NCBI GenBank assembly: GCA_028689995.1
Contig: JAQVCB010000020.1
Span: 1-35,081, forward strand
Source of the DNA: Candidatus Gastranaerophilales bacterium
GTDB taxonomy: Bacteria; Cyanobacteriota; Vampirovibrionia; Gastranaerophilales; UBA9579
DNA: 35,081 nucleotides
Reading direction: 5' to 3'
Shown piece after piece: positions 8,831 to 16,393 of this stretch. Under the pieces are notes generated by a model that worked only from the letters and a program-made list of their open reading frames with translations, was not told where the DNA came from and searched no databases. Positions within the stretch are counted from its first letter, which is position 1, and every line of letters starts with the position of its first letter. The position numbers were made by a program, and so were the translations under genes.

Positions 8831-10117
8831 TTGTGGAATTTAATTGTGGTTGGAGGCGGAACATCTGGAGTTGCGGCAGCTGTTTCAGCAGCAAGATGGG
8901 GCTGTAAAACCCTTTTAATTGAAAAATTTGGTTTTTTGGGTGGAACTTCTACAGGAGCACTGGTTGTTCCAATGATGAACAATATGCTCGACAAAGAGCA
9001 TTATTTAACAGAAGGGTTATATCTTGAGGTTTTGACAAGGCTGAAATCTATAGGACACAGTGCTACACATAAAAATGGTAATCCGGGATGGTTTGACCCT
9101 GAAATGATGAAATGTGTTCTTGATGATATTTGTGAAGAAGCAGGCGTTCAAGTCCTATTTGATACAGTTATAACCGCAGCAAATGTTGATAATAATACCA
9201 TAAATACTGTTAATTGCTTTAATAAATCAGGATTTACAACATTTAAAGCTAAATATTTTATTGATGCAACAGGCGATGCAGATTTAGCTGCTTTTGCGGG
9301 GGTTAAATTTGAAAGTGGTATGGATGGAGCTCATCAGGCTTTTAGCCTCAGATTTACTATGGCAAATATTGATCTCGATGCATTTGGAAGATTATTAACG
9401 GAAATTGATCCTGATTCGGGTGTTTCATCGATATTTTATACTGATGAGAATCAATTATTACTAACTACTGCATATACATGGGAAGATAAAGGGTGGAAAT
9501 TAAAGCCGTATTTTGATCAGGCGTTAAAGGATGGTGTGCTGGAACTTCAAGATACTACATATTTTCAGGTATTTTCCATGCCGGGTCAAAAAGATTCCCT
9601 TTCTTTCAATTGTCCGAGAATCTATTCTGAAAAAACTCTTGATCCTCTTAATATGTGGGATTTAAGTTATGCATATACAATGGGCAGAAAGCAGATAAGA
9701 AGAATTGCAGAATTTTGCAGGCTTTATCTGGTTGGTTTTGAAAACGCTTATATAAGTCAAATAGCACCAATGCTAGGAATAAGGGATTCAAGGCGAATAG
9801 AAGGAATTTATAAATTAACTGAAGAAGATATAGCAAGTGCAAAAAAATTCGATCATCCTGCAGCTAAATCAAATTATCCTGTTGATATCCATTCATACGA
9901 AAAAGGTAAAAGTGAACTAAAGTTCTTATCTAAAGGAGAATATTACGATATTCCCGTTGAATCTTTAATTCCAAAAAATATTGATAATTTATATGTTGTA
10001 GGAAGATCTATTTCAGCGACATTTAAAGCACAGGCATCTTTAAGGATACAGCCTAACTGTTGGTCTATGGGAGAAGAGGCAGGAAAGATTGTTTCTGATC
10101 GCTTAAATAAGGAGTAA
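8831..10117 (+). CDS. FAD-dependent oxidoreductase (FAD_oxidored family)
   Basis: The 428-aa product begins with a Rossmann FAD-binding motif, LIVVGGGTSGVAAAVSAARWG (about residues 4-24), followed by TLLIEKFGFLGGTST. The family's second site is KYFIDATGDADLAAFAGV, and the C-terminal region ends with NLYVVGRSISATF ... SMGEEAGKIV, which closes over the flavin. This pattern fits the FAD-dependent oxidoreductases of unknown substrate (PF12831-like). Translation probably starts at TTG 8831, with AAGAGGT eight bases upstream; the Rossmann motif begins only a few codons later, so no earlier start is needed. The LigB-like gene starts 3 bp after the stop, implying cotranscription. The substrate is unknown. 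Confidence 0.85.
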   Translation: MWNLIVVGGGTSGVAAAVSAARWGCKTLLIEKFGFLGGTSTGALVVPMMNNMLDKEHYLTEGLYLEVLTRLKSIGHSATHKNGNPGWFDPEMMKCVLDDICEEAGVQVLFDTVITAANVDNNTINTVNCFNKSGFTTFKAKYFIDATGDADLAAFAGVKFESGMDGAHQAFSLRFTMANIDLDAFGRLLTEIDPDSGVSSIFYTDENQLLLTTAYTWEDKGWKLKPYFDQALKDGVLELQDTTYFQVFSMPGQKDSLSFNCPRIYSEKTLDPLNMWDLSYAYTMGRKQIRRIAEFCRLYLVGFENAYISQIAPMLGIRDSRRIEGIYKLTEEDIASAKKFDHPAAKSNYPVDIHSYEKGKSELKFLSKGEYYDIPVESLIPKNIDNLYVVGRSISATFKAQASLRIQPNCWSMGEEAGKIVSDRLNKE

Positions 10118-10120
10118 ACC

Positions 10121-10912
10121 ATGGGAAATTTGTTAATGGCAACACTTTGTCCTCATCCTCCGATTATTATTCCAGAAGTTGGAGGGGATGAATGTGTAAA
10201 AACTCAGAAGACAATAGATGCTTTGCAGGAACTTTCTGTCAAAATGGTTAAAATGAATCCTGAAACTGTTATTGTTATAACTCCTCATTCATATTATGAT
10301 CCTCAGCTTTTTACAGTATATTCGGAAAAGGTTCTGGAAGGAGGATTTTCACGTTTTGGAGCACCGCAGGTAAAATTAATTTGTGAAAATGACATAGATC
10401 TTATTGAATTAATTCAAAATACTATTAAGGATACTTTTGGGCGTTTGAACAAAATACCGGCTGGAGCGTCATTAGATCATGGAACGTGTGTTCCGCTTTA
10501 TTTTTTACTAAAGGCAGGTTATAAAGGTAAAGTTGTAGTCATTAATTATACAGCACGTTCTCCTGAAGATCATATAGTATTTGGAGAAAAATTGTCTGAG
10601 GCAATATTTTTATCAGATAGAAATATTGCACTTGTTGCAAGCGGAGATTTAAGCCATAGACTGATTCCAGAAGCTCCTGCAGGTTATGATCCTGCAGGTA
10701 AAATATTTGATAATATTTTTGTTGAGGCTATAAAGAGCGGAAAATATGATGATATTATTAATATCGACCCTGCATTGAGAATAAAAGCCGGAGAATGTGC
10801 CTTTAATTCAATGATGGTAGCATTAGGACTGTTAGGTAAAAAGCCTTTAAATAATAAGGTTTTATCATACGAAGGGCCTTTTGGAGTTGGGTATCTGGTT
10901 GCGTCTTTATGA
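10121..10912 (+). CDS. LigB-type extradiol dioxygenase-like / Memo-family protein (AmmeMemoRadiSam-associated)
   Basis: The 263-aa product belongs to the class III extradiol dioxygenase B-like/Memo superfamily. Candidate metal-site residues are H12 (CPHPPIIIPEVGG), H56 (VITPHSYYD), D119-H120 (LDHGTCVPLYF) and H179 (ASGDLSH). In many Firmicutes this domain is fused to an AMMECR1 domain; here the AMMECR1 protein is encoded separately 59 bp downstream. The family is linked to the uncharacterised AmmeMemoRadiSam system, whose radical SAM member is not in this window. AAGGAG inside the end of the FAD gene is the ribosome site. Family assignment is strong; true dioxygenase activity is not shown. 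Confidence 0.85.
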   Translation: MGNLLMATLCPHPPIIIPEVGGDECVKTQKTIDALQELSVKMVKMNPETVIVITPHSYYDPQLFTVYSEKVLEGGFSRFGAPQVKLICENDIDLIELIQNTIKDTFGRLNKIPAGASLDHGTCVPLYFLLKAGYKGKVVVINYTARSPEDHIVFGEKLSEAIFLSDRNIALVASGDLSHRLIPEAPAGYDPAGKIFDNIFVEAIKSGKYDDIINIDPALRIKAGECAFNSMMVALGLLGKKPLNNKVLSYEGPFGVGYLVASL

Positions 10913-10922
10913 AGTGGTATTG

Positions 10923-10946
10923 AACAAGGGGTTGCAACCCCTTGTT
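10923..10946. repeat. Perfect 24-bp palindrome between the LigB-like and AMMECR1 genes
   Basis: Each 12-base half (left half AACAAGGGGTTG) is the exact complement of the other, centred at 10934/10935. As RNA it would form a GC-rich stem with a tiny loop. No T-run follows, so it is not a classic terminator. It may be an attenuator, a processing or stability element, or a dimeric-protein operator. Confidence 0.7.
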
Positions 10947-10971
10947 AGAAAGTTAGAGAAAGGTAATTGGA

Positions 10972-11484
10972 ATGAAACCTGTTGAATTTGCAAAACTTAC
11001 AGTTGAAAAATATATAAAAGAGAATAAAAAACCTTCTTTGCCTCTTTCTTTGGTTGGAATAGAAGTAGAAAAAGCTGGATCATTTGTATCCATAAAAACT
11101 AAAAACGGTGATTTAAGAGGATGTATAGGAACAATTTTTCCGACAAAAAATACTATCATTGAAGAAATTGTTCATAATGCAATATCTGCTTCAACACAAG
11201 ATCCAAGATTTGAGCCGATCAAAAGATATGAACTAAATGATCTTGTTTATTCAGTCGATGTACTTCATCCGCCAGAGGATGTAGCTTCACTTGATGAGCT
11301 TGACCCGAATATTTACGGAATAATTGTACTAGCACAAAGCGGAAGACAGGCTTTGCTTCTACCTGATCTTGAAGGAGTTGATACAGTTGAAGATCAAATA
11401 GCAATATGTATGAGAAAAGCAGGTATTCCTTCCCATGAAGCTATTTCTATTAAACGTTTTAAGGTAGACAGGTATAAAGAATAA
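10972..11484 (+). CDS. AMMECR1-domain protein (AmmeMemoRadiSam system protein A type)
   Basis: The 170-aa protein carries the family signature LRGCIGTIFP (about residues 48-57), then ISASTQDPRFEPI, YSVDVLHPPEDV, YGIIVLAQSGRQALLLPDLEGVDTVEDQI and a C-terminal RFKVDRYKE. This covers the whole AMMECR1 domain at normal length. The biochemical role is unknown; a protein- or nucleotide-modification role has been suggested for the family. Its gene follows the LigB-like partner in the same direction, separated only by the palindrome at 10923-10946 and an AGAGAAAGG ribosome site. This is the same domain pairing seen as a fusion in other bacteria. Confidence 0.93.
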   Translation: MKPVEFAKLTVEKYIKENKKPSLPLSLVGIEVEKAGSFVSIKTKNGDLRGCIGTIFPTKNTIIEEIVHNAISASTQDPRFEPIKRYELNDLVYSVDVLHPPEDVASLDELDPNIYGIIVLAQSGRQALLLPDLEGVDTVEDQIAICMRKAGIPSHEAISIKRFKVDRYKE

Positions 11485-11593
11485 CATGTGTTTATAATCC
11501 GGTTAATCAGGGAATAAATAACTAAGAGCCGGTCTGACTAAAAATATAAAAATCAAATTATGACATAATTACAGGCTCGATTTTTGGACTGCG

Positions 11594-11639
11594 GTTAAAG
11601 TTGCAAACGGCTTGCTTGGCAAGGCGATTCAACTTTAAC
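11594..11639 (+). repeat. Two-tier hairpin upstream of a small gene
   Basis: The outer 10-bp arms GTTAAAGTTG (11594-11603) and CAACTTTAAC (11630-11639) enclose a second stem (CTTGC/GCAAG) in the more GC-rich centre. It lies between the AMMECR1 gene and the ATG at 11675. It is not followed by a T-run and may be a 5' leader structure or a REP-like repeat. Confidence 0.55.
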
Positions 11640-11674
11640 AAGACAGCTTCTAATAATCATAAAGGGATTTGTGT

Positions 11675-11968
11675 ATGGTTTCGCCGATAAATAATACTAA
11701 TGGAGCATATTTTAACTCTTATTCAGGCAGTAATTATGTACAAAAAACTGAGAATACATCCTTGAATTCTTTTGATACAGAAGATAAAGCCATTATCAGT
11801 GCTCAGGCAAAACTCCTTAGTGAGCTGGAAAAATTTAATTCAGGACAGGGTGACGCTGTTGATCTTGCAGTTACAGGTATAACCAGTAAACATCAGGTTG
11901 AGGCAATGGTTAATATTATTAATACAAAAAAAGATATGATGGACACAGTACTTGAAATAGGTAAGTAA
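11675..11968 (+). CDS. Small protein of unknown function
   Basis: The 97-aa product (from ATG 11675, with AAAGGG ten bases upstream) has a polar, low-complexity N-terminus rich in Asn, Ser and Tyr (NNTNGAYFNSYSGSNY). Two predicted amphipathic helices follow: DTEDKAIISAQAKLLSELEKF and KHQVEAMVNIINTKKDMMDTVL. There is no signal peptide and no cysteine after the start region. The pattern (disordered N-terminus, short C-terminal helix) recalls small secreted or flagella/type III-exported proteins, but I do not recognise the family. An in-frame TTG lies at 11669, but the ATG has the better ribosome spacing. It is monocistronic: a strong terminator follows. Confidence 0.65.
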   Translation: MVSPINNTNGAYFNSYSGSNYVQKTENTSLNSFDTEDKAIISAQAKLLSELEKFNSGQGDAVDLAVTGITSKHQVEAMVNIINTKKDMMDTVLEIGK

Positions 11969-11992
11969 GAAGCTTTAATATCAGTAATAATT

Positions 11993-12032
11993 AATAAAGA
12001 GCAGTTTATAAGCAAACTGTTCTTTATTTTTT
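11993..12032 (+). terminator. Rho-independent terminator
   Basis: A 15-bp stem (11993-12007 with 12014-12028, one G-U pair) has loop ATAAGC and leads into a T-run at 12027-12032. It ends the small gene at 11675. Confidence 0.88.
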
Positions 12033-12173
12033 CGGTATATAAAGTAATGTTAAAATAATTCATTTTTTCTTCTAGCTAGAGTGATCTTATAGTAAAGTTA
12101 AATACATGAATACAAGTGTATTCAGGCATAGAATTAGACAAATATTGATTAATTAAAGGTTGAGGCGCATATT

Positions 12174-13964
12174 ATGAATGAAAGTCAGAATCCAAGATTA
12201 ATAAAGACATTTTTTTCACGTATATTCAAAACTAAAACTCCGGATCAATTAATTAGCGATGCCAGTAAAAACGCTCTTAAAAAAACTTTAGGGGTCTTTG
12301 ACTTAACTGTACTGGGTATAGGTGCAATTATTGGAGCCGGTATATTTACTTTATCAGGTACAGCTGCTGTTGGAAGTATAGATCATCCTGGCGCAGGTCC
12401 TGCATTGATGATTTCATTCATATTTGCAGGTGTAGCTTGTGCTCTTGCAGCATTATGTTATGCAGAATTTGCCTCTATGATACCTGTTGCAGGAAGTGCA
12501 TATACTTATACTTTTGCTACTCTTGGAGAACTCGTAGCATGGCTTATTGGATGGATATTACTACTTGAATACGCAATTGGTAATATTACGGTTGCCTGTG
12601 GTTGGTCAGGATACCTTTTTAACTTTTTAAGAGGATTTAGTTTTCTTCCTGACTGGCTTGTCAATCCTCCTGTATGGTTAGTGAATGATTATCGAAGTGC
12701 TGTTCTCAAGTTACAATCATTGAAAGTTCCTAATCCTGAAGCTCATATTCCCCATATAACTCCAGATATTTCTTTTGCAATATTAAATTTCCAAATTCAT
12801 ATACCTTCAATTCCTTTTTGTGTAAATCTTCCAGCATTACTTATAATTGCTGTAATTGTCGGTTTCTTATACAAAGGAATTCAGGAAAGTACAAGAATGG
12901 CTGCAGTAATGGTTTTGTTAAAAACTGCTGTTATATTACTTTTTATTTTTGCAGGAATGTTTTATATAAAACCAACAAACTGGGTTCCATTTGCTCCAAA
13001 TGGATTCAGCGGTATAATTGCAGGCGCATTTATGGTATTTTTTGCTTATATTGGCTTTGATGCTGTATCTACAGCAGCAGAAGAAGCAAAAAATGCAACA
13101 AGAGATATTCCTATCGGCATTATGACATCTTTAACAGTATGTACGATTATATATATGGCAGTTGCTGCTGTATTAACAGGAATTATTCCATGGAATCAGA
13201 TTGATGCTCATGCACCGGTTGCTGCTGCTCTTAGAGTTATTCATCTGGATTGGGCAGCCGGTTTAGTTGCACTTGGTGCAGTTGCAGGATTAACATCTGT
13301 TTTGCTTGTTATGCAGCTTGGAGCTACAAGAATTCTATTTGCAATGTCAAGAGACAGACTTTTGCCTTCAGTAATATCAAAGCTGCATCCGAAATTTAAA
13401 ACACCACATATAAACACTATTTTGTGCGGATTGTTAGTTTGTGTAGGTACATTATTTCTTGATCTTGATGCTGCAGCACAGCTTTGCAGTATTGGAACAT
13501 TAACTGTATTTGCTATTGTTTGTCTCGGTGTAATAATTCTAAAAGTAACTGATCCTGATAGAGTTAGACCTTTTACTGTTCCGTCTACTCCTTCTATAAT
13601 ATCTATCGGTATTTTCTTTGGACTGATCGGTTTGGGGATTGGTTATTGTTTAAAAAATATGATTTATGGACTTGTTATTGGTTCAGTCATCGGTGCTATA
13701 GCTGGCTTAATTGGTGATGTAGTCAAAATTAAAGCACTTAAATTCTTTTCTAAAATTGCAATTCCATTCTATGGCATGTTGATATGTTGTTCTTTAGCGT
13801 TTTTGGGAGTTCCTATAAGAGCATTCTATCAATTTATAGTATGGGTTTTAGTAGGTCTTGTAATCTATTTCATCTATGGATACAGAAAAGCAAATCTGCC
13901 TGTAGAAGATGAAGAAGATCAGCTTATACAGATACAAGAAAACGAACCATTACAAAATATATAA
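12174..13964 (+). CDS. APC-superfamily amino acid permease (cationic amino acid transporter-like)
   Basis: This 596-aa transporter has the APC TM1 motif VLGIGAIIGAGIFTLSG (about residues 46-62). The conserved CYAEFASMIPVAGSAYTY segment follows, then IGFDAVSTAAEEAKNATRDIPIGI, the CAT-family signature in the loop after TM6. Membrane helices fill the protein from about 45 to 575. The late helices (about 460-575) make it longer than a 12-TM permease, as in CAT/YfnA-type transporters with 14 helices. The N-terminus (NPRLIKTFFSRIFKTKTPDQL) and C-terminus (EDEEDQLIQIQENE) are cytoplasmic and charged. It should import an amino acid with a cation; specificity cannot be read from sequence. GGTTGAGG precedes the ATG. 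Confidence 0.93.
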   Translation: MNESQNPRLIKTFFSRIFKTKTPDQLISDASKNALKKTLGVFDLTVLGIGAIIGAGIFTLSGTAAVGSIDHPGAGPALMISFIFAGVACALAALCYAEFASMIPVAGSAYTYTFATLGELVAWLIGWILLLEYAIGNITVACGWSGYLFNFLRGFSFLPDWLVNPPVWLVNDYRSAVLKLQSLKVPNPEAHIPHITPDISFAILNFQIHIPSIPFCVNLPALLIIAVIVGFLYKGIQESTRMAAVMVLLKTAVILLFIFAGMFYIKPTNWVPFAPNGFSGIIAGAFMVFFAYIGFDAVSTAAEEAKNATRDIPIGIMTSLTVCTIIYMAVAAVLTGIIPWNQIDAHAPVAAALRVIHLDWAAGLVALGAVAGLTSVLLVMQLGATRILFAMSRDRLLPSVISKLHPKFKTPHINTILCGLLVCVGTLFLDLDAAAQLCSIGTLTVFAIVCLGVIILKVTDPDRVRPFTVPSTPSIISIGIFFGLIGLGIGYCLKNMIYGLVIGSVIGAIAGLIGDVVKIKALKFFSKIAIPFYGMLICCSLAFLGVPIRAFYQFIVWVLVGLVIYFIYGYRKANLPVEDEEDQLIQIQENEPLQNI

Positions 13965-14027
13965 TGAGTAATCCAATACTAAAAGAGTCATCTGAAGGTG
14001 ACTCTTTTAGTATTGGATTACTCATTA
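13962..14027. terminator. Long bidirectional hairpin spanning both convergent stop codons
   Basis: A perfect 29-bp stem (13962-13990 with 13999-14027) encloses the 8-nt loop TCTGAAGG. The permease stop codon (13962-13964) is the first three bases of the left arm, and the helicase stop codon (14018-14020, minus strand) lies in the right arm. The last codons of the helicase gene are therefore part of the structure. There is no long T-run on either side. Shared termination or RNA 3'-end protection is inferred. Confidence 0.85.
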
Positions 14028-16036
14028 ACCAAACACCATCTTTCAAGCAAATTTTCAGGGATTATTTCCAAGAATCTTGAGGGCTGCGATAAAGTCATTC
14101 CTTGTGAATAATCAAACATATCTATCGGATAAGTAATATGTAAATAATTCTTAGCCCTTGTTGCAGCTACATACATCAATCGTCTTTCTTCTTCCATATC
14201 TTCGAAAGTATTGTAAGAATAAACGGAAGGAAAACGTCCTTCAACTGCGCCTGCTATAAAAACAGCCTGCCATTCAAGTCCTTTTGCAGAGTGAATAGTT
14301 GAAAGAGTTAAAAATTCATCCTGAGTGGAACCTTTTTCAACTTCGGAAAGACTAGAATTTGGAGGTTCAAGAGCAAGGTCGCTCAAAAAGCTTTCGAAGC
14401 TTCTGTAATTTTCAGCCAAATATTTGAAATGTTCCAAATCCTTCATTCGTCTGGTAAAATCATCGTATTTATCTACAAGAATAGGATAATAATACTGTAT
14501 GATTGCTTCAGTTGCTTCTGCAGGTGTATAATTTCCAGTTCTTAATGATTCTATCAGATTTACTAAATTCCCCAGTTTATCTTTACTCCTGTTACCTATC
14601 GGCAATAATTCAATGCGATTATTTTCAGGGTCTGATAGAAGCGGCACAATTTTGCTGCTTGCAGCGTTTCCGATTCCATTAATAAGCAAGAGAATTCTAT
14701 TCCAGCTAATTTGATCATCTCTGTTAACTATTACCCTTAAATGTGAAATAATATCTTTAATGTGAGCAGTTTCTATAAACTTGTATCCTCCAAATTTTTT
14801 GAATGGAATATTTTTTTTGTTTAATTCTATTTCAAGATTATATGTAGTTCTGGAACTTCTTGCCAGTACTGCAATATCCTTAAGAGGTGTTCCTTTCTCG
14901 ACTAGTTCGAGGATTCTCTGTGAAATAAACTCTGATTCTGTCTGTTGGTCAGGAGCAACAATTATTGCAGGTTTATCTCCATTTTTATCTGTAAATAAAT
15001 TTTTAGTAAATTTTTCCTCTGCGTGTTTAATTATTTCATTTGCAACGTTAAGAATTTCCTGAGAACTTCTGTAATTTTGTTCCAGTTTTATAATTTTTGT
15101 TCCTTCAAAAAGCTCAGGGAAATTCATTATATTTTTGAAGTTAGCGCCTCTGAAAGAATAAATACTCTGAGAATCATCTCCTACTGCCATTACATTATTA
15201 TGTGTGTAAGCTAACAGTTTTATGATATCTGATTGAATAGTGTTTGTATCCTGATATTCATCTATCATTATATATTTATATGTTTCAGAGAGTTTCTTTC
15301 TGATTTTTTCTTCGGAGGTTAAGAGTATTTTTAGATATAAAAGCAGGTCATCATAATCCAGTAGTGAATTTTGCCTTTTATAATCTGCATAACTCTGACA
15401 AATTTCAATAATCTGATTTGTGCATTTGAAAAATTGAGGATATTCTTTTTCTATAATTTCTCCGGCAGGTGTATTTTTGTTAACTGCTTTTGAATAAATA
15501 TCTGTAATAGTTGATTTTTTAGGGAATCTTTTGCCTTTTGTATCTATATATTTTGCACGTATAAGATTTATGGCATCTTCTGAATCGCTTCTATCAAGAA
15601 TAGTAAAAGAATTTTTGAGACCCAATGCGTTTGAATATTTTCTGAGAATAATATTTGCAAAAGAATGAAAAGTTCCACCTGCAATATTTTCACATCTCGA
15701 GTCCAAAATAATCGAAGCTCTATTAAGCATCTCCTGTGCAGTTTTGCGCGTAAATGTCAATAATAAAATATTTTTAGGATCAATGCCTGATTCAACAAGT
15801 CTTGCTACCCTGTATATCAGAGTTCTGGTTTTTCCAGAACCGGCACCTGCTATAACAAGCAAAGGTCCTTTTGTATGCACAACTGCTTCATATTGGCTTT
15901 CGTTCAATTCAGAAAAATAATCAATTTTATATTCATTATTTTTGATAGAATTTTTCTTTAAAATATATTTTTTTACGGGCTTTTTAAAATTCTGAAGATC
16001 AGTATTATTATTATTTTTTATAGTAATATTTTCCAT
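14018..16036 (-). CDS. UvrD/PcrA/Rep-type superfamily 1A DNA helicase
   Basis: The 672-aa ATP-dependent 3'-5' DNA translocase has every core motif. These are the Q motif LNESQYEAV (44-52), Walker A GAGSGKT (64-70), TFTRKTAQEM (motif Ia), DEYQDTN (259-265), VGDDSQSIYSFRGA (motif III), QNYRS (motif IV), STIHSAKGLEW (motif V) and EERRLMYVAATRA (motif VI). A 40-residue Lys/Asn-rich extension precedes the Q motif. It should act in nucleotide-excision or mismatch repair and replication-fork restart. It lacks the C-terminal Tudor-like tail of full PcrA/UvrD, being some 50-60 residues short. TATAAT (minus strand, 16043-16048) ends just upstream of the ATG, so the transcript may have almost no leader. 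Confidence 0.93.
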   Translation of the reverse strand: MENITIKNNNNTDLQNFKKPVKKYILKKNSIKNNEYKIDYFSELNESQYEAVVHTKGPLLVIAGAGSGKTRTLIYRVARLVESGIDPKNILLLTFTRKTAQEMLNRASIILDSRCENIAGGTFHSFANIILRKYSNALGLKNSFTILDRSDSEDAINLIRAKYIDTKGKRFPKKSTITDIYSKAVNKNTPAGEIIEKEYPQFFKCTNQIIEICQSYADYKRQNSLLDYDDLLLYLKILLTSEEKIRKKLSETYKYIMIDEYQDTNTIQSDIIKLLAYTHNNVMAVGDDSQSIYSFRGANFKNIMNFPELFEGTKIIKLEQNYRSSQEILNVANEIIKHAEEKFTKNLFTDKNGDKPAIIVAPDQQTESEFISQRILELVEKGTPLKDIAVLARSSRTTYNLEIELNKKNIPFKKFGGYKFIETAHIKDIISHLRVIVNRDDQISWNRILLLINGIGNAASSKIVPLLSDPENNRIELLPIGNRSKDKLGNLVNLIESLRTGNYTPAEATEAIIQYYYPILVDKYDDFTRRMKDLEHFKYLAENYRSFESFLSDLALEPPNSSLSEVEKGSTQDEFLTLSTIHSAKGLEWQAVFIAGAVEGRFPSVYSYNTFEDMEEERRLMYVAATRAKNYLHITYPIDMFDYSQGMTLSQPSRFLEIIPENLLERWCLVNE

Positions 16037-16239
16037 ATATATATTATACTTCAGTTATTTTTATTCAGAAATTAATTGATGATAAACTATATTAAAACGA
16101 ATTTATATTTCCGAAGGCTCTTCGCCTCCTAAAATAATGCTCCTACTACCGAATACCACTTTTTATTTATTATTAAATCCCAAATTCATTTTTGAAGTAG
16201 TATATATTAAATAAAATGATTACATATCTTAGATTGTAA

Positions 16240-16268
16240 TTGACATGGAATAACCACGGTGATAATTT
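16240..16268 (+). promoter_or_regulatory. Sigma70-type promoter for tRNA-Gly
   Basis: A consensus -35 TTGACA (16240-16245) is followed after 17 bp by TAATTT (16263-16268). Transcription would start near 16275, about 10 nt before the tRNA. Confidence 0.6.
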
Positions 16269-16285
16269 TATTATTATCGTTCAAT

Positions 16286-16358
16286 GCGGGTGTAGCTCAG
16301 TTGGTAGAGCACTAGCTTCCCAAGCTGGGGGTCGCGAGTTCGAGTCTCGTCGCCCGCT
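16286..16358 (+). tRNA. tRNA-Gly (anticodon CCC)
   Basis: A 73-nt cloverleaf: acceptor GCGGGTG (16286-16292) pairs with CGCCCGC (16351-16357) including one T-G, with discriminator T. The D-arm is AGCTCAGTTGGTAGAGC. The anticodon stem CTAGC/GCTGG encloses TTCCCAA, anticodon CCC (16319-16321), reading GGG. The T-loop is GTTCGAGTC. No CCA is encoded. No terminator separates it from the LCP gene 36 nt downstream, so the two may share a transcript. Confidence 0.95.
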
Positions 16359-16393
16359 TGTTATTATAACCACTAAGAGTGAGAAAATCTAAA

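Noticed and set aside
8715-11651. An 11-bp inverted pair (AGAAGCTGTCT at 8715-8725, AGACAGCTTCT at 11641-11651) brackets the FAD-LigB-AMMECR1 genes, suggesting a mobile cassette.
   Set aside because: In 35 kb many 11-mer inverted matches are expected by chance; there is no transposase, no longer homology and no target duplication.
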